From Pseudokineococcus lusitanus (lineage in GTDB: Bacteria > Actinomycetota > Actinomycetes > Actinomycetales > Quadrisphaeraceae), in the NCBI RefSeq assembly GCF_003751265.1, contig NZ_RJKN01000006.1, positions 62,001 to 126,000 on the forward strand: DNA of 64,000 nucleotides. Reading direction: 5' to 3'. The position numbers and the translations under genes were made by a program. Below are positions 8,886 through 16,705 of this stretch, in pieces. The stretch's first letter is position 1. The number at the start of each line of letters is the position of its first letter. The notes under the pieces are model-generated. The model was not told where the DNA came from and did not search any database. It was given only the letters and a program-made list of their open reading frames with translations.

Positions 8886-9388
8886 TGACCGCTGAGTGGC
8901 TCGGCATCCTTTCCGCGCTCCTCGCCGTCGGCGGTCTCGTCTTCACCGGCATGCAGACGCGTCACCTGTGGCAGCAGCGCGACGAGGACGACCGGCTGGC
9001 CGCGGAGGGCGTCTCCCTCAGCTGGCAGCCGCTGCAAGCCCCCAGCCGGCCGGACGCCGATGGGACGGCCCGATGGGTGTACGAGATCGTCATCCACAAC
9101 CCAGGTCGCTTCCCGATTTCGGTGATCGATGCCGAGCTGACCTTCCCGGTACCCGTCCGCCGCGTGCACTCGACCGGCCAGGTCGACGAGCCGACGACCA
9201 CGCTCAAGCTCGAGCAACCGGTCATCCACGGGGGCGGCGATCGACGGTGGAAGCGAGCGCTGGTGATGGACATGGAGACGGCTCGGGGACGACTCAACGG
9301 AACCAAGGGTGTCGTGACGTTCACCGACATCCAGGGCATCAAGAGGACCACCGTGTGGCCCCGCCGCCCGGGACGTCCCGTCGACTGA
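8885..9388 (+). CDS. Membrane-anchored hypothetical protein
   Basis: 167 residues starting at the ATG that shares one base with the preceding stop. Residues 5-24 form one hydrophobic helix (WLGILSALLAVGGLVFTG), so the protein is probably anchored in the membrane. The rest is a soluble, beta-rich domain with the run VYEIVIHNPGRFPISVIDAE, typical of small Ig-like or uncharacterised extracytoplasmic or cytoplasmic domains. No catalytic motif was found. Operon position after the EcsC/TerB-like and HhH-like genes suggests a shared role. The 222 bp after it hold no supported gene. Confidence 0.55.
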   Translation: MTAEWLGILSALLAVGGLVFTGMQTRHLWQQRDEDDRLAAEGVSLSWQPLQAPSRPDADGTARWVYEIVIHNPGRFPISVIDAELTFPVPVRRVHSTGQVDEPTTTLKLEQPVIHGGGDRRWKRALVMDMETARGRLNGTKGVVTFTDIQGIKRTTVWPRRPGRPVD

Positions 9389-9610
9389 CACGGGCCTACC
9401 CTCGGCAATGTCTGCGCCTGCGTCATCACGGCCGGCGAGGACGAGGGCCACAACGTCGGCGCGATCGCCGGCGGATCAGTACTTCGCACAGCGAACGGCC
9501 GCCCCGCGGCGGCAGTGGGCGATAGACACTAGGAGTCACGAACTCCTGCAACAGCCCTTCGGGTTCGGAAGTCAGCGCATGTCACGCTGAGCACGGGTAC
9601 GCTACTAAGC

Positions 9611-10777
9611 GTGCGATACATGGACTCTGGGTCGAGAGATCCAGCACAGGCCGTCGGAACCTGGCTGAACGAGACGCTGCATGACGACTCTCTAGTGTCT
9701 CTTCGCCTTCAGACGGGCTACGTAGGCCCCGAGCCGCTCGGGTATCTTGAGTACTCACTCTCTAGATTAACGGCGCGCGACGGACTAACGTCCATTTTAC
9801 TTGGTTCCAACGGGGGTGAAACCAAGCGAGAGACGGTGGAGAATGTACTCCGCCTTGCGGGTGCACCACGAGACAATCTCCATATCGGCGTCGCAGCATT
9901 TGCCGATGGGCTATTTCACCCGAAGGTTTATCACGTCACAAGAGCAGACCGATCCATGGCCGCATACGTAGGATCGGCCAATTTCACCTTTTCGGGGCTG
10001 AGCGGAAGGAACATCGAGGCCGGCATCACCCTCGACACACGACAGGGCGACGATCCGGCCGTGCTCGCCGAGATCGCTGGCGCCGTCGACAAGTGGTTTC
10101 ATGAGGGGCGACCAGCCATCTTCACTATCGACTCTACGACCGACATTGATCGACTCGCATCCGACGGTACGCTGGGAATGGCAGCCACGAGAGCCGGACG
10201 CCGCGGCGTCGACAGAGCAGGCAGAAAGAGACCTGTGTTGCAGAGACTCCGGCAACTTGTCCGACTTCCCGCCATCGCAACACCCATGGCACCGGTGACA
10301 GCCGCCGCCGTCTCGACATCCCTTGATCAGCCCCCATCGGATGCGGCCGCACCTTCTTCTCTGCTTGAGAGTTGGAGTAAATTACTCTCGGCGTCGGACG
10401 CCCAGCGGAAGCCTGATGGCAACCAGAGCGGCGTCGTAGCCCTTACCCAGGGGAATCGGCGAGGCAGTATCGACCAGACCTCCTACTTCCGACACGACCT
10501 GTTTGGCGAGCTGGTGTGGCAACAAGCGGCGACTCGAACGGGCGGAATGATGGATACCGCGTATGCGCCCATGCACGTCACAGTACTTGGCGACTACCTG
10601 GGCATCCACCTCTTTGAGGTGACAGACGATCATGTGCGCGAATCGAGCCAGCGAAATTACACAGCCAAGTTGTCGTTGAAGCCGATCCGGCGACTGTTTG
10701 AGGAGGTCGACATGACCGAACGAGTCCTCACGCTGGCCCGCGACGTCGATGGCGACTACTGGCTAAGTATCGAATAG
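9611..10777 (+). CDS. Phospholipase-D-fold restriction endonuclease (NgoFVII/BfiI-like)
   Basis: 388 residues from GTG 9611; ATG 9620 is an alternative, and neither has a good ribosome-binding site, so the mRNA may be leaderless. The N-terminal domain carries the PLD-nuclease elements: FHPKVYH with H103 and K105, followed by AAYVGSANFTFSGL with G121, S122 and N124, then an acidic NIEAGI. This arrangement is found in NgoFVII-type type II nucleases, which cut without a metal ion. Residues ~180-260 are a Pro/Ala/Ser-rich linker before a C-terminal domain that probably reads DNA. It is convergent with an N6-adenine methyltransferase only 47 bp away, forming a likely restriction-modification pair. 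Codon use is clearly AT-richer than in the flanks, a sign of transfer. Confidence 0.75.
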   Translation: MRYMDSGSRDPAQAVGTWLNETLHDDSLVSLRLQTGYVGPEPLGYLEYSLSRLTARDGLTSILLGSNGGETKRETVENVLRLAGAPRDNLHIGVAAFADGLFHPKVYHVTRADRSMAAYVGSANFTFSGLSGRNIEAGITLDTRQGDDPAVLAEIAGAVDKWFHEGRPAIFTIDSTTDIDRLASDGTLGMAATRAGRRGVDRAGRKRPVLQRLRQLVRLPAIATPMAPVTAAAVSTSLDQPPSDAAAPSSLLESWSKLLSASDAQRKPDGNQSGVVALTQGNRRGSIDQTSYFRHDLFGELVWQQAATRTGGMMDTAYAPMHVTVLGDYLGIHLFEVTDDHVRESSQRNYTAKLSLKPIRRLFEEVDMTERVLTLARDVDGDYWLSIE

Positions 10778-10824
10778 GAGTCGCTGACAACAAGCATCCG
10801 TCAAACGGAGTCAGGCCACGTCAC

Positions 10825-12414
10825 TCATCGCCTACTCCGACCCATCCGCCTGCTTCTCATTCGGTGCCACACTGCGCGCATAGAATGAATGTCATCCGGG
10901 CTTATGCCTGCCTGCTCGACTAAGACAGTCCGGTCGACCAAGTCGAGCGCGTCATCGACCCGCTGCTCGCGAAGGAGCTCATCGACCTTACTACTCAGGC
11001 CATCAGGCACCAAGGCGGGATCGGGCACAGGCAAGTGTGAGCATTCAGACGGCTCCATTTCGAGGAGCCCCCCGCCGTAGCTACGCCCTATCACCTCAGA
11101 CATCGCCAGCGTGACCGTATTGAAGGCGCCAACCGCCAAGTCTTGAATGCTCACGTTTGGCTTGACGAAAACGCGGTGAACAGTGTCGGTGCTGGTGGCA
11201 CCTGCCTCGTTTGCGGCGATGCGCAAGTGGGACGCGACCTGACGAAGCATGAAACCTTCAGGCGCACTTACCGACGGCACGACCCACCAGTCATTGCGGA
11301 TACGGCACTTGAAGCCAGTGTGGACGCCCTCCCCCTCCCCCTCCTCGATGTACCTTGCGAGACTGGGCGCTGCAGTCGGGTCCACACCTGGCGCGACCGC
11401 CAGTAGATGGGTGCGCGCGCCCCCTGCAGACTGCTCCGACAAATCACTGGCGCGGTAGGTAAGGCCGCGCATCTGCGCACTTCTAGCAAGAAGGGGCATG
11501 GTCCAAGCCCCTAGGCCACGTCGCTTAACGTCCTCCTCGGTAAGGCAGAAGAACGAGTTGCGGCCCGTAACTACCCCTACGTTCACCGCGGCATAGGCGC
11601 CGAGCGGCGCTAGGCGATGGTCGTTGCGGAGTCTCCGAACCAGCTCAATCGCCTCGGGCCCTAAGTAGTACTTGGTCCACTTCTCTGTGTCATGCAAGGG
11701 CGCGCGAGCAGCGGAGGTCTCGAGTGAGGCGTTGGCGAGAGCCGCGGCATCGGCCACCTCCACCGTGTTGATGCTTGCAGGGCCTTTTCCTCGCACGGCC
11801 AGGAGTAGTACCACCTCTTGTAGGATGCCGGGAAAAATGAGCTTTTCAAAGGACACGATAGTTATGTCAGAGCACATATCGACAAGGAAGGCCCGTAGTT
11901 GAGCGGCATAACCGACCTGTAAAAGTTCCGCCGGAAGCACAAGGCCGACGCGCCCGCCCTCACGGACAGCCATGACGGATGCCGCGACGAAAGGAACCCA
12001 GGCATTGGTCAATTTGGAGGGGCGCATGCCCGCACGCCTCAGAAAGGCGAGAGCCAGGTCGCGGGCCTCATGCTCCCAAGAGCCGAAGCGGATGTAAGGG
12101 GGGTTGCCCGCAACGCCGTCGTACGTGCCGTGCCTAAACTCTTCGAACCACCTGAAGAAGTCAGAGTCCACGACAGGGGCGCCAGTCGCGCGCGCCTTTC
12201 GCGCTTCATCGGGGAAGAGCTCGATACCTTGCGGCCGCACTCCTGGCCTGATCAGATGGCGCAAAATGGCACCGTCTCCACAGGCGGGCTCCAGCACGTC
12301 GGAGCCCGCCTCCAGTACCCAGTCTGCTACGTATCGGGCGATATCGTCGGGCGTATAATAGCCGCCGCGTAATTTGTCTCCTACGGGCTCGGCCTTCGCG
12401 GCGAATGTCTGCAT
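10825..12414 (-). CDS. N6-adenine DNA methyltransferase
   Basis: 529 residues. The ATG at 12414 is preferred over the GTG at 12420 because AGAGGA lies seven bases upstream of it. The order is motif X (GGYYTPDDIARYV), motif I (LEPACGDG, residues 41-48, SAM binding) and motif IV (GNPPY, 103-107, catalytic), then a long C-terminal target-recognition region. This is the gamma-class layout typical of TaqI-like type II methyltransferases. It methylates adenine in the site cut by its partner, here most likely the PLD-fold nuclease encoded convergently. AT-richer than the flanks, as is its partner. The recognition sequence cannot be read from the protein. Confidence 0.85.
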   Translation of the reverse strand: MQTFAAKAEPVGDKLRGGYYTPDDIARYVADWVLEAGSDVLEPACGDGAILRHLIRPGVRPQGIELFPDEARKARATGAPVVDSDFFRWFEEFRHGTYDGVAGNPPYIRFGSWEHEARDLALAFLRRAGMRPSKLTNAWVPFVAASVMAVREGGRVGLVLPAELLQVGYAAQLRAFLVDMCSDITIVSFEKLIFPGILQEVVLLLAVRGKGPASINTVEVADAAALANASLETSAARAPLHDTEKWTKYYLGPEAIELVRRLRNDHRLAPLGAYAAVNVGVVTGRNSFFCLTEEDVKRRGLGAWTMPLLARSAQMRGLTYRASDLSEQSAGGARTHLLAVAPGVDPTAAPSLARYIEEGEGEGVHTGFKCRIRNDWWVVPSVSAPEGFMLRQVASHLRIAANEAGATSTDTVHRVFVKPNVSIQDLAVGAFNTVTLAMSEVIGRSYGGGLLEMEPSECSHLPVPDPALVPDGLSSKVDELLREQRVDDALDLVDRTVLVEQAGISPDDIHSMRAVWHRMRSRRMGRSRR

Positions 12415-13513
12415 GGGCACATCCTCTCTCGCACCACTGACGGTCCGGCGGAGGACGCGCTGCCTGTGGAAGGCGCGCTACTCCGTCCACAGGCAACGAG
12501 GTGACGTGCTGCTCTGGTTGCGGGGCGCTGGGGCGCCAGCTAGGGGCGAAGCTCACCGCCTGAGCGCGTTGGCGCACCCTCGACTGTGATCTCATGGCCA
12601 GTCCCTTGCCCGGTGGCGCCATAGCGACCACCCGCAACTGCTGGCGGTAGAGGCCTGGGCGCACCTACCTCGAGTCGGCCAAGCAGAGCACCTGTGCCCT
12701 GCAGCAGTACGTCGGTCGGCGCTCAGCACCGACCGCCTGCGCGACAAGTGACGGACGTCCTGCGCGTGCGTGGGTAGTCGGGCGCATCGCCGTCGGGCTC
12801 CCGAGGTGAGATCGACCTTGGCGTGACGGTTCGAGGGCCCGGACGTCCCGGTGCTCGCCGTCCTGCTTGACGGACCCGCATGGGCGCAGCGCCGGAGACC
12901 GGCGAGCACGAAGGCCTACCCTCCGACGCGCTGTCCCGGATGCTGCGCTGGCCCGTCGTCGAGCGCGTCTGCTGCCCGCCCGGTTGGACGGCGCCGTCGC
13001 CGTGGTCGACCGTCTCGCGGCCGCCGTCGACTCGGTCGAGACGATCAGCACCGCGTCGCCCATCGGCCCTTCGGCTGCCCGGCTGCCCGGCCGACGCCGC
13101 GTGAGGAGGTCGTGTAGCCGACGCCAAGCGCAGAGGTCGGCGGGGTGTCCGCCGTGCACCGGCGACGGCGGGTCTGGGCTACACCTTCGCCGACGCGTCG
13201 GGCAGCCATTCTGACGACCTGCCAGTCGTGTCCGGCACCGAGGCGCCCAAAGGCGGCAGTGACCCGCAGGGCGAGCTCCAGGGCTTCACCTTGGGCGCCC
13301 CGCCGCTCCTCGCCACCTGAGCACCCGGCTGCTCACCTCCGGCGGCTGAGGGCTTGCGTCCTGCTCGCTGCCTGCCTCCGCCGCCCCGACCGGCTCAACG
13401 ACACGCGCCGGACGAGTGGTGGGCGGACCCTCACCGTCTCGTCGTGTTACGGGTCGCGCACCGGCGACCGAAGAAGGGCCAGCCAGGGCCGACGAGCAGA
13501 GGACGACCACACC
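12415..13513. other. 1.1 kb without a supported gene; possible gene debris
   Basis: No continuous open frame in this stretch looks like protein. Short coding-like patches appear in different plus-strand frames: one near 12900-12965, one near 12982-13070 (DGAVAVVDRLAAAVDS) and one near 13177-13320 (GYTFADASGSHSDDLP) ending in TGA. They may be the remains of one degraded gene, but no family is recognisable. It lies exactly between the AT-rich restriction-modification pair and the host-like metzincin cluster, where debris from an insertion would be expected. The last ~100 bases probably include the promoter of the following gene; no clear promoter hexamers were seen. Confidence 0.4.
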
Positions 13514-16450
13514 GTGCACGGACTTCGCACGACCATCACGCGCGCCGCCGGGGCGGGCGCCTGCGCGCTCCTCGCCGTAGCGCTGCTGCCGGCGACCGCC
13601 GGCGCCACCCCCGACGACGACACCGCGCAGGTGCTGCTCGCCGGGCGGGCCGTCGACGTCGTCGTCGAGACGGCCGCCCACGACCACGGCGACGCGGACC
13701 ACGGCGACCACGCCGAGACGCCCACCGACGCGCCCATGGGCCTGCAGCTCCCCGACGGCACGCTCGTCGGCGTCGAGGGCCTCGCCGAGTCCGGCGCCGC
13801 GTCCGGTGAGCAGGTGCGGCTCGTCGTCGACGTCCCCGCCGAGGTCGAGGGCGACGTCGCCGACGCCGCGGGCGAGCGCGCGCTCGCCGGAGCCCGCGAG
13901 CGCCCCGCCGCCGCGGGATCCGCGGTCGCCGAGGCCGTCGTCACCGCGGCCACCACGGAGGGCGTCACGCTGGCGACCGAGCCCGGCGCCGTCCGCACGA
14001 CCGCCGAGGCGCCGCCCGCCGCGACCGCCGCCGCCGTCGGCCCGCCGCGCCCGATCACCGTCGTCGTCGCCGACATGGGCGACGGCGACGAGCACGTCCC
14101 CACCGACGCCGAGCTCGCCGCGATGGTCGAGGACACCTCGGACTACTGGGCCGACCAGAGCGCCGGCCGCGTCACCTTTTCCCTCGCCGCCACGCCGACC
14201 CGCTACACGACCGCGCTCACGTGCGAGGACCCGTGGGCGCTCTGGGACGAGGCCGGCAAGGCGGCCGGCTTCCCCGGCGGCCGGCGGGCGCACCTCGTCG
14301 TCGTCCTCCTCGACGAGGAGGACCCGGCGAAGAAGTGCGGGTACGGCGTCGGCAGCGTCGGCTGGGGCGTCGACGCGGGCGGCGTCTCGTCGATCGCCAA
14401 CGCCGACGACCTCTCCCTCGTCGCGCACGAGGTCGGCCACAACCTCTCCTTCGAGCACGCCAACGCCCTCGAGTGCACGACCGCGCCGCGCCAGGACTTC
14501 GTCGGCAGCGCGACGCAGGACCCGTGTGACGTCCGCGAGTACGGCGACCTGGTCGACGTCATGGCGGCCGCCCTCCCCCAGCCCGGCGCGGTCTCGGCGA
14601 TGGCACGGGCCCGTGTCGGCTTCCTCGACGCGGACGAGCGGCGCAGCGTCTCGCTGCTCGGCACGTCCGTCGTCGACCTCGCCCCGCTCGCCGGGGACCC
14701 GGGCACCGGCGTCAAGGACGTCAGCGTCACCGACCCGCGCACCGGCGTGAGCTACCGGCTCGAGAACCGCTCCGCGACCGGCCGCGACGAGCGGCGGCTC
14801 GGGCTCTTCGGCGCCCGGTCCGGCCTCCGGGTCCTGCGTGCCGACGGCGGCGGCAACGCCACGCTCGCCCTCGACGCCACCCCGACGGCGCGCGCCACGG
14901 ACAAGATCGACCTCGACCGCGCCCTGCCCGACGGCGACGTCTGGCGCAGCGCGAGCGGCGGCGTCGAGGTGCGCACCACGACGCTCGCCGACGGCGCCGT
15001 CCGCGCCCAGGTGAGCCTCGCCGGGACCGGCGAGGTCCACGGCCCCCGCACGACGACGCCGGTCGTGACCGTGCCCGAGCTGGTCCGCGGCCGGTCGGCC
15101 CGCCTCGAGGGCTCCGTCACCGCGGGCGAGGACTCCGTCACGCCGGCGGGCTCGGTCACCCTCGACCTCGCCGGCGACCGGGCCACGGCTCCGGTCCGCG
15201 CCGACGGCACCTTCGCCGTCGACCTGACGCCCGTCCTCAGCGGCAGCCAGACCCTCACGACGTCCTTCACGACGGCGGACGCCGACCGGTGGGGCGACTC
15301 CACCGACAGCCGGGCCGTCGACGTGGCCGGCTCCGGCGCCGTCTCCGTGCTGCGCGTGACCCGGTCCGGCGACGACGCCGCCCCGTCGGCCGGCTCGCCG
15401 AGCGACCTGGTCCTCGACCTCGGGGCCGACGCCGTCGACGGCACCGTCACCGTGCGGTCGGGCTCCGGGGTGCTGGCGACCGCCTCCGTGACCGGGCGCG
15501 AGACGACGGTCCGGCTCCCCGCCCTGCCCGCCGGCTCCTCCGTCCTCGACATCGCCTACGACGGCGGGACCTCGGCCGAGCCCGGCTCGACCGGCCTCCG
15601 CCTGGAGGTGGCCCGCGGCGCCAGCACGACCCGCGCCACGGTCACCACGACCGCGACGGCCAGCCGCGCCGCCGTCCTCCGCGCCACGGTGTCCGGGCCG
15701 GCGACGCCGACGGGCGCCGTCACCGTCCGCCGCGGCGAGCAGGTCCTCGCCACCGGCACGCTCGCCGACGGCGCCCTCGCGATCACCCTTCCCGTGCTGC
15801 CCGTCGGCCGGCAGGAGCTCGTCGTCGCCTACGCGGGGGACGCGAGCTCGGTGCCGTCGCAGGTCGCGCTGCCCGTCGTCATCGCCAAGGACACGGCGAC
15901 CCTCGAGGTCGTGGCGCCCACGGGGCCGACGACGGCCGGCGGCCAGGCGGTCGTCGTCCGCGTCCGGGCCGGTGGCACGGCCGCGACCGGCGTCGTCCGC
16001 CTCAACGTCGATGGCAAGACCGCGACGAAGGCCGCCCTCGTCCGCGGCGAGGTGCGGCTGCCCCTGCCGAAGCTGGCCGCGGGGCGCCGGACGGTGACCG
16101 TCTCCTACGACGGCTCCGCCACGGCCAGCCCGGTCGCGCAGCCGCTCACGGTCGACGTCGCCCGCTCCACCGGCACGACGACGGCCCGCCCCGCGGCGAC
16201 CACCGTCACCGCCGGCCGCACCTCGACCGTCGCCGTCACGGTCACGAGCCCCGCCGGCACCCCGACCGGCGAGGTCGTGCTCAAGAACGCCGCCGGCCGC
16301 GTCGTCGCGAGGGCCACGCTGTCCGGCGGCCGCGCCACCCTCACGCAGCCCGCGCTGCGCCGCGGCACCCACCGCTTCGCCGTCGAGCACGTCGGCGACG
16401 CCGCCACCGCTCCCAGCCGCTCGGCCGCGTGGACGGTGACCGCGCGCTGA
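13514..16450 (+). CDS. Secreted metzincin-type metalloprotease with Ig-like repeats (copy 1)
   Basis: 978 residues from GTG 13514, the codon that places a signal peptide at the N-terminus (basic start, hydrophobic core, cut near AGA-TP at 31). A His/Asp-rich stretch (H56, H58, H63, H66) follows. The catalytic domain has HEVGHNLSFEH at 305-315, the three-His metzincin zinc site with Glu306 as general base, and a downstream DVMAAA that could be the Met-turn. After ~residue 500 come repeated beta-sandwich Ig-like domains rich in Thr, Val and Gly, probably a stalk or adhesive region. No membrane anchor or sorting signal ends the protein, so it is probably released. It is the first of three tandem paralogues. 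Confidence 0.8.
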   Translation: MHGLRTTITRAAGAGACALLAVALLPATAGATPDDDTAQVLLAGRAVDVVVETAAHDHGDADHGDHAETPTDAPMGLQLPDGTLVGVEGLAESGAASGEQVRLVVDVPAEVEGDVADAAGERALAGARERPAAAGSAVAEAVVTAATTEGVTLATEPGAVRTTAEAPPAATAAAVGPPRPITVVVADMGDGDEHVPTDAELAAMVEDTSDYWADQSAGRVTFSLAATPTRYTTALTCEDPWALWDEAGKAAGFPGGRRAHLVVVLLDEEDPAKKCGYGVGSVGWGVDAGGVSSIANADDLSLVAHEVGHNLSFEHANALECTTAPRQDFVGSATQDPCDVREYGDLVDVMAAALPQPGAVSAMARARVGFLDADERRSVSLLGTSVVDLAPLAGDPGTGVKDVSVTDPRTGVSYRLENRSATGRDERRLGLFGARSGLRVLRADGGGNATLALDATPTARATDKIDLDRALPDGDVWRSASGGVEVRTTTLADGAVRAQVSLAGTGEVHGPRTTTPVVTVPELVRGRSARLEGSVTAGEDSVTPAGSVTLDLAGDRATAPVRADGTFAVDLTPVLSGSQTLTTSFTTADADRWGDSTDSRAVDVAGSGAVSVLRVTRSGDDAAPSAGSPSDLVLDLGADAVDGTVTVRSGSGVLATASVTGRETTVRLPALPAGSSVLDIAYDGGTSAEPGSTGLRLEVARGASTTRATVTTTATASRAAVLRATVSGPATPTGAVTVRRGEQVLATGTLADGALAITLPVLPVGRQELVVAYAGDASSVPSQVALPVVIAKDTATLEVVAPTGPTTAGGQAVVVRVRAGGTAATGVVRLNVDGKTATKAALVRGEVRLPLPKLAAGRRTVTVSYDGSATASPVAQPLTVDVARSTGTTTARPAATTVTAGRTSTVAVTVTSPAGTPTGEVVLKNAAGRVVARATLSGGRATLTQPALRRGTHRFAVEHVGDAATAPSRSAAWTVTAR
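16152..16450 (+). repeat. 299-bp direct repeat, copy A (3' end of metzincin copy 1)
   Basis: The last 299 bases of this gene match the last 299 bases of the third paralogue (21903-22201) without indels. By eye there are about 15 mismatches, and only three change an amino acid. The rest of the two genes is much more diverged. This suggests gene conversion or purifying selection on the C-terminal domain. Confidence 0.85.
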
Positions 16451-16468
16451 CCCGTACGTCCGCCCTTC

Positions 16469-16514
16469 GACGCCCACCCGCACGGTCCCCTCTGAGGCCG
16501 CACTGGTGGGCGTC
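16469..16514 (+). terminator. Hairpin after metzincin copy 1
   Basis: GACGCCCACC at 16469-16478 pairs perfectly with GGTGGGCGTC at 16505-16514, starting 18 bases after the stop codon. The 26-base loop is large and there is no T-run, as is common in high-GC actinobacteria. It probably separates copy 1 from copy 2. Confidence 0.5.
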
Positions 16515-16705
16515 GTCGTCCGCACCCGCCTCGGCGACGTCGCCGGAGGCGGCCACCCGCCGGTCTCCGACCCAGCCGGGCCGTCATCACCGACACCTGC
16601 CCTACGGGCGAGGGCTCTGCGCGCACGGGTGAGTCGGACGAAAGCCCCTCCGCCGACGGCCGCGTCCGTCGATCATCCGTCGACCGCTCCGTCGAAAGGG
16701 TGCTC

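Noticed and set aside
9408-9590. 60-codon plus-strand open frame before the PLD nuclease
   Set aside because: Composition is Arg/Ser/Ala/Gln-rich without structure; it ends just before the nuclease start and has no supporting signal.
13145-13513. N-terminal extension of metzincin copy 1 upstream of GTG 13514
   Set aside because: The extra 123 codons are basic low-complexity sequence and would bury the signal peptide; GTG 13514 puts the signal peptide at the N-terminus.
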